Below are positions 33,674 to 45,772 of a DNA stretch of 64,000 nucleotides, piece by piece (positions within the stretch are counted from its first letter, which is position 1; every line of letters starts with the position of its first letter). A program made the position numbers and the translations under genes. The notes below the pieces were generated by a model. It saw nothing but the letters and a program-made list of their open reading frames with translations. It was not told the origin of the DNA and searched no databases. The DNA is from Laetiporus sulphureus 93-53 (taxonomy: Eukaryota > Basidiomycota > Agaricomycetes > Polyporales > Laetiporaceae), in the NCBI RefSeq assembly GCF_001632365.1, contig NW_024468555.1, forward strand, positions 62,001-126,000, given 5' to 3'.

Positions 33674-36394
33674 CTATCGATGCCGATGTCTCTTCATAAT
33701 CGCATTTTGTCCTTGATGCTGATCAGACGCAGCGGAAGCATCGTCCACCAAGGTCTCTTCATCCAACGGGCTCGTAACATCTGCGGGCCTGCCCGACGAT
33801 GGTCTCACACGGTGATTATGCGCCCAATGGCGTGCGCGCTCTGCCTCCGTCCTGTCCTCGCCCAGGAGAAATGCCGCGGCTGTCTCGAGGAACCACATAT
33901 TCTTCTTGATGAAGTGCACGACGATCGTCCCGCCAACGCGCTTGTTCTCGTACTTCGCAAGTCTGCCCTCACGGCGCTGCCATACCGTCCACGGGTTGAC
34001 CCCGCTGGCTAAAATGCGAATGGGGAGATTAGAGATGCAGAAAGGGATAGCAGAAGTGCACATTTCTTACATTCAGTCAGCCTGGACATCTCGCTGCCCT
34101 CTACGAGTGCCTCAATGCTGGTGTCCTGGTCCAGGTAGGGTAATGGTGGACTGTAACGAGTGCCGAACTTGGACACCGTCGACCGTGACCACGTAGACGG
34201 AATAGGCGCATTGAGACCAAACGGCGATGGGATCGCGCCCGTAGTCTGGGCAGCGAGCTCCAGCGGTACCGAGCGCGAAATGTCGTCCATGACGCCTTCC
34301 TGCACTCGCCTCGCCTCAGATGGGAAGAGGAAACCGTGAGAGTATCTGCAACGCACAAACGTGACCCAATGAGCAAAACCCTGTGAAAATATTAAAAAAC
34401 ATGCTCACACGGTGCTCGCTCGGGGATGGTCGTAGATCCAACACCGCTCGCTCGTCCACCGAACCTCGTCCGCTCTGGGATGTAGTCGCATCCACTTGCT
34501 CGTCTGCTTGTCCTCTGCGCCCTTCTTCAACTCCGCTACCTGCGGGTCATGCGCGATCCAATCTACCAAACTCCACGACAGTGCGTACAACTCGCCAGCC
34601 ATGAAGCGGTTTTTGACGAGATAGCCCCAGAAAATAAGCGGGTCCGTAGAAGATAACGCTTCATTCACTGGAGATGACGGAGCGCGCTCTGTCTGCGTCG
34701 TAGTAGGTGCAACGAAAGCATCCACGCGCGCCGCAGTAGAAGCAGCAGAGAACGTGAGGTCTGGAGTAGTGGCTGAGTCCAGGATCGAGGCCGACTGCGC
34801 CAAAATTGTGGAATCAAACGAGCCCTGAGAGTCAGAAGCGGACGCAGAAGTCGAGAACTCTGTGCCGTTGTCAGCGCGTGGGTGCTTCTGAGGCTTCGCA
34901 TGCAGTTCGACGCGCAATCGTGCTTCTAGCTCCGCCAGTATGACAAATGAATCATCATCTGTCTTCACCACGTAGTCGGGTCTTACCCACAGTTGTGGGT
35001 GGCCCGTGGCGAAGTCTTGCCGAGCTTGTATCGGATCATGCGCGGCTGGTGCTCCAACATAATGCGCCTTGTTCGCGTACGACAAGCCCTGTGGTACGCG
35101 CTCAAACGTATCGAAATAGAGCGGCGGCACCCACGCGTGCTGCGCTGCCCACGAGAAGTACGCATACGTCTTGCCGTTGTTCATGTTCTCCGCGACAGGT
35201 AATATGATCATATCTTTGTACACTGCACCACACATCGGCAGTCAGTAGCGAAGGCGCACACAGTATGACATTAATGACGAACCTTCATTCTCGAGCATAA
35301 TCCGCCGTTGCCATTCCTTGCGCGGCTGGCCAAGGATGAAGCGAACGATCGTCCGAGACGTTCCGACGCCCCCGTCACCCTCGCCTGCTCCGTCCCGGCT
35401 GCGCTGGTGGCTCGCCCACGACGAGCGGATGAGCATTCGACGCTCCACCGCGTTGTCCATCGAGAACACGCCTACGAACACTCCCGCCGGGGAGAGGGTA
35501 TCCAGATCTACCGATGGGAATGTCGGAGGAGTGAAGTTCTCTGGTAGGGAATGCGGGAACGATGCGGTCGTCGGGAGGTCGTAGGAGGGAGGTGCAGTGG
35601 AGAATTGCGGGATGGTACAGTAGCCGCGCCATGGAAGAGGCTCTTTGTCAGGATTTAGGATATAGATCATTAGGAACGTGATTGACACGCCCAAGATTGT
35701 AAGGAGAAGGAGGGTGAGCAACTGCAGCAATAGTCAGCGAGACGATACTCAGTTACAACGTGGCCAGAGGCTCGCTGATATCAACGTCACGTACAATGGT
35801 AATGGGGGTCTTGGGAAAGAATGGATGGCGGATGAGAAGTCTTATCGCTCTCTTGACCGTCCTCCAACCACCCATGCGCTCTCTCCTTCGGCGTCTCCGT
35901 ACCGCGCCCATAATCCACCAACGACGTCGCTCTTCTCTCCATTGTGATGACCGAAGATGTGCATTTCGTGCCGTGAAGGGCACGTCTTCATGCTCGCTGT
36001 CACTGTCCGAACTGCAAGACGACACGCCCGAAGAGTAGAAGAACGGCGAGGGAGAGGGCGTACGCGATGGCAACGGCGTGTTCGATGCGGTCGAATAGGG
36101 AGTATGAACATAACCTGCGAAGCCGCCAGAGTGAGGATAGAGCAGGGTGCGGTCGGAGAGGCGCTCCGCAGCCTGGGCGCTGAGGTCGGGAGAGGAGGGT
36201 GCAGAAGAAATGAAGGGAGTGCGCAGATGAGGATGGTCAAGATGCGTGCCCGAATGAACGGGCTGCTCCTCTTGGTCGCAGTCAGAGGCATTTTCGTCGT
36301 ATTCATCTAGAGGACGTGGGGGTGTTGGTACCTGGGTGAGCTGGATGCGGGGGCGTGGTGGTGTGCTTCCAAAGACACTAAATGGAAAAGACAT
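33674..36394 (-). CDS. GT31-type galactosyltransferase, type II membrane protein
   Basis: Exons (minus) 36394-35795, 35721-35283, 35222-34409, 34345-34071, 34008-33674 give 820 aa. A 200-residue Pro/Ser-rich cytoplasmic part ends in a basic patch, followed by a membrane anchor completed across intron 1 (LLTLLLLTILGVSITFLMIYIL). The luminal part has the GT31 signature: VFSMDNAVERRMLIRSSW, a VRFILGQP strand, ENMNNGKTYAYFSWA, and the metal-binding DDD in VVKTDDDSFV, then WGYLVKNRFMAGELYALSW. A roughly 80-residue Ser/Thr-rich insert follows DDD. Predicted to add hexose in beta-1,3 linkage in the Golgi using a UDP-sugar. The long N-terminal extension is unusual against animal enzymes but common in Agaricomycetes. 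Start 36394 chosen over an upstream in-frame non-ATG extension. Confidence 0.9.
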
Positions 36395-38617
36395 GGCGAG
36401 CAGAACAAGGAATGTGCGGAGAGTAGAACGAAAGGGCAGTTGAGCAGCGGTCGCGAAGGAAAAGAAAGCGGTGGGTATAATATCACGTCGCGGGGCGCTC
36501 AGAACCTGCTGTCTGCGTGGGCGCGGTAGGAGGCGGCGCGAGGAGCAAAGGCAGCTAGCACGGCCGCGGGCAGAAGAGATTAGACAATGGCAGCAGCTTG
36601 AGCGCAGGCCCAGAAATGAATCCACTCAAGCGTAGACAAGCAGGAGAACGATGAAGCCGTTACAGCGCGTCTGTGACCCATGCGCAGCCTCCGCTAAATA
36701 CGTTTTTCACTTCCTTCCTCCTCCGCGCGCCGTGTCCACCTGCTCGCCAGAGACATCGTTCTGCACGCACTGATTACTCTCCTCAATCTGCGCGACGCTA
36801 GCCGTCTGGTTCCACGTGCGGCTGTTGATGTCGTTTCAGTGGTAGCGAAGAGCACGGCGCCATCAGCAAACACACGCTCTCGGCTTGCCCAGTCGGGTCA
36901 CCGCCAGCAAGTCCTCATCTATTTTCGAAATTCATTCTCTTGCCCAGCTTACAGCTATGGCACAGCGATGCATCCGTCAAACAGTTCGGGACGGCTGCAT
37001 CGCCCAGTTTACAGGTTGTTACTGCGCAGTGCGCACGGACTGGACTAGTCTTGACATCAGATCTGATGCTCCCAACTAGCATTTCTAAAATAAATACCAC
37101 TTATCCTATGACTCGTATCGTGCCGCTTTGCAGTCGTCGCCTTCGTGGTCATTGTCGATGGCACCTAACGACTTCACTCAATACATATGTCCTCCCACAG
37201 TGCTTCATCGTCTCCACTTCGGCTTGCGGGCCGCTCGTAGTCGCCGCGCGGTGTGCCAAAAACAATGTGTACTGAACCAGGGTACGCAGTTATATCTTAT
37301 GTCCTCATGCTCTTCGTCCTCCGGACCACAAGCACTCGAGTCATCCTCGAGTTCGCCTGTACTTCGTCGTATCTAAGCTTCTTGTTGCTGCGACGGTTTT
37401 CCTGCACCCTCCAGGTTTTCCTGCATCCCCCATATGTGCTCTGCGGGTCATGGAAGATGCGGCTATCGAACGTCAGATTCCCCATTCGGTCTGAACAAAT
37501 GCCTGCGAGGTCAAGTTTACGACATTGCGGTCTTCTATCTGCTCCCATCTCTGACGACAGACTGTTAAACATTGTCGGTATTCTGCTCGGGCCACGTCCC
37601 GGGGGCCCGTCCTGGTGGAGGTCGTGTCAGATTAGGTCGGGCTTTGGCGCTGTTCACTGTTAGTACTGCAGTGCTAAGTCGGACCGCCACCACTTAGTCG
37701 ACAAATTAGCCCTTGTCAGATCGTTCAGCTTTCTTGACGCGATCAAGTTGCCGCTACAATGACATTTTGAACATGATGACGGGTTTCAGAACCAGGCGTG
37801 AGTGTTGTTTAAATCATCGTGCCTCCAATAGATGCTTCTTGCCCACACGTATCAAATTCGTCGTATGTGTGTTATGTATGCCTCGCTCGGCATTTACACA
37901 CTGCAAGGCAGTCATGTGTCTCTATCGCTTGTGTGTCTTTTATCTCGCCAAGCATCCCGACATTTTCTACAGGATCGACATTATAGGAGTCATCGATTCA
38001 TCGAGCGCATCTGCATGCTGTTCCACGGGAATCCAGCTTTATAGATAATGTCCGCACTCCCCCCTCCCGGTTCCTGAATCGAGCATCCGACCAATCTCCG
38101 CGATATGCGCACAATCAAGGTGTGGACTTCGAGACGGAGCAATGTGACGTTCGGTGTTCCCGCGCATGGTGATCACTCGCGAGCGCTGAACCGAGCACGG
38201 CTGCACTGTTCTCTAGAACCTGTCATCGAAAGCAGACTGCAAACGCCTATCCGTCACGTCCACACCACCCAGGGCGGACTGACAGCTGCAGTTTATATGT
38301 ATGCTCGCCAACTTGCCACATCGGACATCTTAAATCGCACGCGCCGGCGAGTTTCTGGAGGATTTATAGGGCTTCCAGAACAACGAGTGTGCGGGGCATA
38401 TAATTTATTGATTATCCGTTTGCATATAATTGCAGCTCATTTGATGTTTCTTGATTAAACGTCCAGCGCCGAACTCCGTGGATCTATCCGGAAGAAGACT
38501 AGGTTGGATATATTGTAGCAACCTGAGTACTAAAGTACATTCCTATTCCATATCTTCTTGCAATTCACACATTCTGCAATCACCAACTGATATACTCAGC
38601 GGCGAGCAATCCAATAT
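36395..38617. other. gene-poor stretch, 2.2 kb
   Basis: The first part is the 5' flank of the transferase. From about 36800 to 38000 many overlapping short plus-strand frames occur, none with motifs, credible starts or splice-consistent partners. I see no gene I can support. Confidence 0.4.
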
Positions 38618-40022
38618 TCAGTGCAAACCATCCGCATAGATCTTCTGGAAGCTCGGCCTCTCCTTCATCGCGTCCCAGAACGCTGCGAGGCGACTTTGCC
38701 GTTCATCCGTTTCCGTCTCCGGCAGCGGCAGCCCAGCACGGCGGCGAGCCTCCGTAATGGAGATGCCCTTGGGCAACGTGAAGCCCGGGCCAACGTGTGC
38801 CTCGAGCTTGCCAACGACTGTGTTGCCATCCTCTTCAATCGTGCCTCCCGAGAGCATGACGATCCGAGCAAGCCATGCAGCAAGGTGCAGGTCGGCGACG
38901 GATAGCTGATCGCCTGTATACGCATACATCAGCTTGCAAATTAAATGATGCCGATCAACTGCCCGGAGCTCACCAAGAACATACGGCCCGATGAGCTCCT
39001 GATTGAGCTGCGGGAGCACCTCCTTGAGCCCAGCCCATGTCAACTTCGCGTCCTTGAGGTACGCCTCGCGCTTCTGCCTCTCAACGTCGTCCAGCGCGCT
39101 GGAAGGCTTCTCCGCGTCCTTAAACACGTCGAGAAAGTTCTCGGTGGCTGTTTTCTTCATTGTCCAGAATGCACGCGTCTTCTCAGACACATGAATCCTG
39201 TCAGCCGCACTGTCCTCGAGCAGTTGAGCGAGCGTGTTGCGTCGAGCGGATAACATAGGAACGCGTGCTTTCGCGAGAGCACGCAGGGACGCCTCGTCAC
39301 GGGCACTGAGGTAGAGGAGCGCGTTGGGGTCCGCAGGTTCGGAGTGAAGTAGCGTGATGACCTTATCAGAGATAGCACTGAAGGCAATGGTCGCAGGACT
39401 GAGCGAGGGGGAGGGCGCGCTGGAGGTAGTGTGCGTGCGAGACTGGGTGGAACGCGATTTGTCGATGAACTCGACGATGGACTGACAGACAGGCAGATCG
39501 TTAGCCTTCATGAACGGTGATGGCATCTAGAATCCATGCCGCGAACCTTCGTATCTTGGAGAGCCTTATATCTACTCTCGATCTCGGGGGAGAGCGTGTT
39601 GTGAAGAGGCACAACAAGCGTAGGTACCGTTCCTGCAAGCTATCAGAGCGCGATGCAATCGAAGTCGCTGACACAGCGCACCGTGAGGATTCAGACGTAG
39701 ATATTGTGGGGTAAAATTCTCTCCTTTGGCTGAAAGCAGTTTGAGATTCAATCATGATCCCTAGCAGATGCCGGGGAAAGTCGACATACCTAGATCTACC
39801 AGCTTTAAATCGACCTCATCAGGACCGTATCCCTTTTCCTCCCTGAGCTGAAAGGTTGATTCTGCAGCTCGCTGCGAAGGAACTCAAACTCACAATGCCA
39901 TAAGTGCTGCATGCTATCGATGAGTGTAGATTCTGGAACATGTGTCGCTTCAACTCACGAGCAGACGGCCAGATCGCCGTGGGGAAGTAGTAGAGTGCAG
40001 CTTTTGGCACACCAGCAGACAT
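38618..40022 (-). CDS. glutathione S-transferase-like protein with a 13-nt micro-exon
   Basis: Exons (minus) 40022-39959, 39906-39894, 39842-39790, 39729-39682, 39632-39547, 39481-38974, 38913-38618 give 355 aa. The thioredoxin-fold half reads LYYFPTAIWPSAPLMALEEK, VDLKLVDL, then NPHGTVPTLVVPL with the cis-Pro of GSTs. The second half is helical with the QLSVADLHLAAWLA N-capping block of GST C-terminal domains. It is longer than usual (about 220-280 aa) because of an inserted charged helical region between residues 115 and 230. Exon 2 is only 13 nt (39894-39906) but is needed to give PLMAL in frame. Likely cytosolic; ligand and reaction unknown. Confidence 0.85.
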
Positions 40023-40367
40023 GTTGAGGACGTCGTGTGTTCAAGAAGAGCCGGGATGTGATGGAGGTGGTTGAGCAGTCGGTCGCAAGATTTATAGGCA
40101 GGCGTGCAGTGGCTAGCCTGCCCTGCCACGCGTGCATGCGGGGACGGCCGGCGCTTGTCCGCCGCGATGACGTCGGCGGGGACAGTCAGGGCACGTTGCT
40201 GTCACACTCACACATCGCGTCTGTCACGCGTCACCTAGACGCGTCCCACTCACGTGCTGGCCTCTAGAATCTTCCCGCCGACCTCCTGTGCGTGGCCACT
40301 GCAATTGACCCCTGGACGCTTCACGATATATCATACTCTCCGAACTGTGGACGTCTCACAGTCCGAA
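40023..40367. promoter_or_regulatory. divergent promoter, GST-like / SGT1
   Basis: 345 bp between two outward-facing starts. It contains a GC-rich core with repeated CACG and GACGTC/G elements (about 40150-40250) and a TATAAAT-like block near 40094, about 70 bp from the GST start. No coding exon is supported. Confidence 0.4.
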
Positions 40368-41159
40368 ATGACCACTCTTAGGTATGTACGTACAGATAGA
40401 TCTCCTATCGATCGCGCTTCAATTGAGTGTGGCACACAGACACGAGTTCTATGAGACAGATGAGAAGCTCACTCTCTCTGTCTTTGACAAGGGCGCAGAT
40501 CCCGCAAATGTGCAAGTGACGTTTGGCCATCGTAGTGTGCGCTTGCCTTGCTTGCGACGCGTTCCTGCCGTGCATTGATCCTCGTTTGCTGTGGCGCCTT
40601 AGGTCACATACGAGAACGGCGACAAGAAGCTCCATCTGGAGCCCCTGAAGGGGCAGATCGACACAGAGAAGAGTGACTACACGGTGGGCAAGTTCAAGGT
40701 CGAAATTCGCCTGGTGAAAGTAGTACCTGGGCGCTGGGGTGCGCTCGTCGGTGATAGCCCGGATCGTGAGTCCCTCCACGAGGTTTATCGCGCTGTTGCA
40801 CTTGCTCACCGTTGTGCGCGGGAACAGCCCTCGCCTTCCCAACAGGGAATGTTAGTCCTCCTAGAACTGAGCAACCACACAAACCACGCAAGAACTGGGA
40901 CGCGGTCACTGCCGAAATTCTCTCGTCCGAGAAGAGCCCCTCGTCGTCGGACGACCCCAACGCGGGCGGCGATGCCGCCGTCAACGACTTCTTCCAGAAG
41001 CTGTATGCGGACGCGGATGAAGACACTCGGCGCGCTATGCTGAAAAGCTACCAGGAGAGCGGCGGAACCACCTTGAGCACAAATTGGGAAGAGGTCCAGA
41101 AGTCAAAGGTGGAAGTTAAGCCGCCTGAGGGCAGCGAGTGGAAGAAGTGGGGCGTATAA
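40368..41159 (+). CDS. SGT1: SGT1-type co-chaperone with CS and SGS domains, no TPR
   Basis: Exons 40368-40381, 40440-40515, 40603-40765, 40846-41159 give 188 aa. The CS domain (residues 5-85) begins HEFYETDEKLTLSVF and includes the conserved KVEIRLVKV strand. The SGS domain carries PRKNWDAVTAEI and ends KPPEGSEWKKWGV, with the DEDTRRAMLKSYQESGGTTL block. SGT1 is a cofactor of Hsp90 and of SCF/CBF3 assembly in the cytosol and nucleus. Yeast and plant SGT1 have an N-terminal TPR domain that is absent here. The first exon is only 14 nt and no upstream TPR sequence is visible, so the short form is probably genuine. Confidence 0.92.
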
Positions 41160-41541
41160 CGTTCCTTCCGCTTGTCAATTCGGTTCAAGTTCTTATGTGC
41201 TTAGTTGTTTTGGTAATGCGCAAATCGGTCGATCTACATGGTTCAGTGCTGTCGCGCATGCTGTCTTGAATGCAAATCTGTTTTCCTCCTTGTCACTCGC
41301 ACTGCATGTTCCCCGCTGCGAGTCCTAGAAGCCTGATGGTAATGTGGTTGGCAGGCTGTCGTCCACTCATGGTGCATGGATCATGGTATCCAATAAGGAG
41401 GTAATCCTGGCTGCTGACGGAACGTGCATCTCCAGAGGAACAATTGAATTCTCTCAATAGTGTTAACACATGCCTGCGGGCTCGAGCATATGATGCAACC
41501 AGTGTCTTCCCAGGCCGATATCAATCATTCTCACCACCACC
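41160..41541. other. intergenic, 382 bp
   Basis: No supported gene; 3' flank of SGT1 and 5' flank of the following small gene. Confidence 0.5.
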
Positions 41542-42001
41542 ATGTCCGGCCTCGGCGACAACATCGTCGTCAATGGATTCATGTTCTGCGAAAGGCATGG
41601 TGGCGAATACTGCCCGTACTGCACCTGTGACCATCGGTATGGCAATAATGGCGTTCATGACTTGCACAACGCCCTCCAAGAGCTCGTCGATGATGCCATA
41701 CGCTTTGACCTGGAAGTACGCGCCATTATCTTTCAATGCTAATCAACACGGCTGGAAGATTGGAACTGAAACTCGTTGCTTGGAAACACAGGAGCGCACA
41801 CCTCAGAACGCGTACGAGCGCGGCGCCGTCCGCGTCCAACCTCGCTCGGAGGACTTTAAGTGCCAGACGCACAACGTGAAGGATTGCGGGACGTGCTTCG
41901 ACTGGGTTGGGATCGTCCGGAAGGAAATTGAGGACGTGATAGCGCAGGACAAGTGGCGGCAGAAGAAGAAGAAATACTTCGATCGTACTGATACTGACTG
42001 A
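41542..42001 (+). CDS. small Cys/His-rich protein, likely zinc-binding
   Basis: Exons 41542-41715 and 41792-42001 give 127 aa. Residues 16-32 have FCERHGGEYCPYCTCDHRYG, and the C-terminal half has CQTHNVKDCGTCFDW. Paired Cys/His spacing suggests one or two zinc sites built across the two exons. It ends in a basic stretch (WRQKKKKYF), possibly nuclear. This looks like a small basidiomycete protein type of unknown role; related to MYND-like fingers only by general pattern. Splice phase and the short 76-nt intron are consistent. Confidence 0.75.
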
Positions 42002-42181
42002 GGAACCTGGCGTCATTAGTTGCAAAAGAGCTGTAATTTTAGTTTCCCCTATTCTTCGTTGTCCATGCAATTCAAGCTCTCAAACGCGCATGTCGATCGT
42101 CGGATGCGCGCGTACTAGTCCGATTGATACTCGATCTATGGCCCATTTCTTGCTTAAACGTGAACGCTTCCATCGTGCAAA

Positions 42182-42875
42182 ATGACCAAACTGACCCTCA
42201 TCGTTGCTGCAACACTCACAAATGGTATCGGCCAGAATTCACGTCTCCCATGGCGGCTATCCAAAGAGATGCGATACTTTGCGCGGGTCACATCAAACGC
42301 GCCCGAAGGCAGCGCGAACGCGGTGCTCATGGGCAAAAATACATGGGAGAGCATCCCGACAAAGTTCAGACCCCTATCGAAGCGCATAAACGTCGTGATA
42401 AGTAGCAATAAGCGATACGAGCTGTGGGTCGACTCGTATGCATCATGACTGGTTCACTCGCTGAAAAAGCGCCAGAATGCCAGTGGACGCACCCACCCCA
42501 CCAGCACCTGTCTACTTGCACTCCTCTCTAGAAACCGCGTTGGACAGGCTATCACATCCAGAGAAACTGCATATTTCCATACACCGATCATTCGTCATCG
42601 GCGGTGCGGCATTATATCGTGACACGCTGCATCTCCCGCCGTCTTCAGAGTCGTTCGTGGACCGCATCCTGCTCACACGCATACTGTCCCCGGCCTTTGA
42701 AGAATGCGATGTATACATGCCGGACTTCCGGGCGATGGAGGAAGCAAACACAGAAACGGCCCGGTGGAGGAAAGCATCGCACAAGGAGCTGCAGGATTGG
42801 GTAGGGTTCGAGGTGCCGGAGGGAGTACAGGAGGAAAATGGAATACAGTATGAGTTTCAGATGTGGGTACGCTGA
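42182..42875 (+). CDS. DFR1: dihydrofolate reductase
   Basis: Exons 42182-42423 and 42476-42875 give 213 aa, normal for fungal DHFR. It starts [21 protein letters not shown], the substrate and Met20-like loop with the conserved Trp. The acidic catalytic residue is in SKEMRYF, followed by [10 protein letters not shown] (NADPH binding), [12 protein letters not shown], and [12 protein letters not shown] (the GG cofactor turn). Reduces dihydrofolate to tetrahydrofolate with NADPH for thymidylate and purine synthesis. The single intron has a GTGGGT donor; splicing joins YEL to MPVDAPTPP. Confidence 0.95.
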
Positions 42876-42976
42876 ACCCCTTCCAATCTATTCCGCGTAA
42901 GTGTCAGCGACCGCATCCCACAGTCGTAAGTTTTGTGGTCTTGCGGGAAGGTGAATAGTCGCCACTAGCAGAACCG

Positions 42977-43281
42977 TCATCCTTGTCGCTATAACAGGGA
43001 GTGAGACAAGTTTACGGAGAACGAGCCTGCGGGGGATATACCTGCTTATGCTTCGGATTCTTAGAACATATGATGTAGATCCTGCCCTTGCGCTTGACGA
43101 CGGAGCACCCATCGCACATCCGCTTCACAGACGACCGGACCTTCATCCCTCTCGCCAACATTGGTGTCGCCTGCATGGTTGCAGGGATTAATAAATGCGC
43201 GTGATTGTGCACATGAGGACCGGCGGACGCCCGAAGACGTGAAAGCAAAGGCCTGCTGGAGGATAGGAGTGCGCGAAACAT
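42977..43281 (-). CDS. RTC6: mitochondrial large-subunit ribosomal protein bL36m
   Basis: Exons (minus) 43281-43042 and 42988-42977 give 83 aa. The first 45 residues are an Arg/Ser/Ala-rich mitochondrial presequence. The mature part is bL36: [21 protein letters not shown], with the zinc ligands CxxC and a following Cys/His pair ([12 protein letters not shown]). Splicing the last 12-nt exon gives the canonical end KHKQRQG; without it the protein would end in YPPQARSP. Upstream in-frame ATG at 43332 is less likely because the shorter start gives a typical leader. Confidence 0.9.
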
Positions 43282-44138
43282 GTTGGGCGTCGAGGAGGCG
43301 GTAAGACTCGCGCGACTGTGTCGGGGGGGCACACCTGCTTGTGGTCACGTGTAATCCCCGCCACTTTCACTGCCGTCCTTCCTTCAAGTTGTCTTCCTGT
43401 CATAATACACTTCCGAGTCTTCATATGTCTCGCTTATGTTCTTTGTGCTCTTTATCGTGCTCGTCTTTGTCTTTGCCAACAAATCATCTCATGTATTTTT
43501 GTTGAATGCCGTCCATGTCTCTCTGACCACCGTATAAAAGGTGCGCTGCCCCTTTGTGATTTTGCCATTCCCACTCATCCGCCTCGTCCCAGTGTCTATC
43601 CTTATGGTCATTGGCTTCTTCGCCCTCGCCGGTGGCTGGTGTTCCGCAACCGCTAATGCTCGCCGTGGCATTTCCCTCACACTCCCTCGCTGTGAAACTG
43701 AATGCTGTCTATCGTTTGCTCCGAAACTTCTTCCTTGACAGAGGACTGGTAAAAATGTACGAGTGGTAGTGGTGGCGGTTGGGAACCAACTGATGACAGT
43801 TCAGCTTCTACGTAGAATTGATGAAATCAGCATCACGGAAGACGACAAGATCCTGATCTACTTCACCATGATGGTCATACCCTGTTACGACGTCAGCTCC
43901 TGCTTGCTTCCGCTTATGCGACGACATTCAACAGCTGTCAAGGTCTCACTTCGATGCGGTCAGTGTTAAGCTCACTCGGCTAGCAACCCTCAAGACAACG
44001 ATGGCAGTAGATCCTGTCATTTCCCCAAGGACAAATGGATCTGCCCGCGCATGCGTCAAACGTGATGCGAGATGAGCTGCAATACTTGCATAAGGCACAC
44101 AACCTCAAGCTGCACGATCGGAAGTCGAGCGAAAGACG
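43282..44138. other. intergenic, 857 bp
   Basis: No supported gene. Plus-strand frames at 43541-43969 include hydrophobic stretches but no splice-consistent model or family match. Confidence 0.4.
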
Positions 44139-44459
44139 ATGGAAATCAAGTACCTCGAACAAGATCAAGAAGAAAGTCAAGACCAGTCAACGCGGTACGT
44201 CAAAATTTTTGGGTTGAAAATTTTCATTGGGGCAATGTGCACTCTGTTCGTGGTCTATGGTCAGTTCTAATCCCATAACCTGATACTCACTCGTTTCCGT
44301 TATTTATTTAGCGTCCGCGATGTTAACTTATACCTATATTCATGTTGTCTCTATTCGCACCTCGTGGGCCTTTCTTATAGACTGAAGGCGGATATGGAAC
44401 ATTTTCTCGCGGAGCAACTCAAGGAGAACGAGAAGGTAGCAGCTGCGGCGGCATACTAG
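44139..44459 (+). CDS. possible small coiled-coil protein
   Basis: Two in-phase segments, 44139-44194 and 44381-44459, joined by a GTACGT donor and a ttatag acceptor, would encode about 44 aa that are almost entirely charged helix (EIKYLEQDQEES then LKADMEHFLAEQLKENEK, ending AAAAAY). The same frame stays open upstream to about 44094, so exon 1 may begin earlier as an internal exon. The intron (186 nt) is long for this genome. An alternative plus-strand frame overlaps at 44035-44217. Weakly supported; no function. Confidence 0.25.
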
Positions 44460-44736
44460 CTCATGTTCATCTCCCTCGGCGAATCCAACAACCGCCACGA
44501 TCTCGCCCCACGCTCAGCGACGCTCAGCGTTCCACATCGCCTCCTGGGATGTGTTCAGTTTCCTCGTTGCCTCATCGTCCAAATACAACTAATTTCACTT
44601 ACCATGAAATTTCAGTTTGAGTTGGCGATTTGTACATGATGGATCATTGAATCAAGGTTAGAGTCAATAGATTTGTCTATAGCGTCTTACACCTTCTGGT
44701 GCCGGAGCGAAGCGATGGCTTTGCTTGTATCAGATA

Positions 44737-45551
44737 ATGTTTCTTGCCTTTCGCCCCCATCTTGCTCCTCGTTGCTTTGCATCCGCTCTCCGTTTTTCGT
44801 CGAATCCGTCCAGGTCCTTCTCCAGCGACTTCCTGACCAGAATGCCTCGCCCAGCAGAAACCGCGAACTACAAGGTTCGACAGATTGTGGATGCGTTATC
44901 GCGGGCTCACGGTTCACCGTAGTTCCCTCTCAATCCAACCATACGATGCTGCGCGTCAAGGACCCGAAGGTGTCGCTGAAATTCTACGTCGAGGTGTATC
45001 GCGCTTTGCTGTTGCTTTTGCAGCGATGCCCGAGCGCCGACGCTCACCATGCTTATTTAGGTGCTTGGGATGGGTCTCGCGGACAGTAAGCCAGGAGCCC
45101 TTGATCCCTCACTGCCGCATCGACTGATCACATTGCAGAGGCTGAATTCGAAACATTCACGCTCTACTTCTTCTCCTACAACCACGGCAGTGAGACCACA
45201 GACCACGTCACGCGTTGTCTTCGAGCTGACGCACAACCACGGCATCGAGTCAGACCCCAACTTCCAGGGTCCGGCAATAGCGATCCCGGCCGCGGCTTCG
45301 CTCACATCGCCACCGCCGTGCCCGACGTCGAGGAGGTCTGTGAACGCTTTGAGCTCCTCGGGGTTAAGTCTCAGAAGCGCCCCTCGGACGGAGCGCCTTT
45401 CGGACGGGAAGACGTTCATCCTCGACCCCGATGGGTGAGTGGTTGCGGTGTGTTTCTCCGGCGTGACTGGCCACTGGCCAGCTGACAGGGTATCGCATGC
45501 AGCTACTGGATTGAGATCATCAAGGGACCACTGGCACCAGAACTTTCGTGA
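44737..45551 (+). pseudogene. GLO1: glyoxalase I (lactoylglutathione lyase) pseudogene
   Basis: The order of family blocks is complete: leader and [96 protein letters not shown]; and a last exon YWIEIIKGPLAPELS. Intron borders around 44880-44928, 44993-45060, 45089-45138 and 45435-45502 are recognisable. However, the exon 1/2 phase does not match, and frame changes occur near 45215 (VTR to VFEL), near 45268 (FQG to SGNSDP) and near 45390 (RPSDG to LSDGK). At least four small indels are thus needed. An active enzyme would convert the methylglyoxal-glutathione adduct to S-lactoylglutathione. Neighbouring genes have no such shifts, so true decay is favoured over base-calling error. Confidence 0.8.
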
Positions 45552-45772
45552 ATTGGACTCAGTACTGAGGCTTATCTGTGCAGAACATTGACAATGTAAT
45601 GTCTGCTTGTCAGAATGGAGGAATGCGGATTGGCATTGGAGAGGCGAAAGGAAAGGTAGTACACCGGCCTGAGATGGCGAGGCCCTTAGTTGGTTGCCCG
45701 GGCTGGTGGTGGCAGACGCTGACATTGCACGCGCACGCCCGGTGATAAGGCGAGCTTTGTAAATCACCAGGA

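Noticed and set aside
36839..37663. Chain of short plus-strand frames that might be a split gene
   Set aside because: No conserved motif, and joins between frames require arbitrary splice sites.
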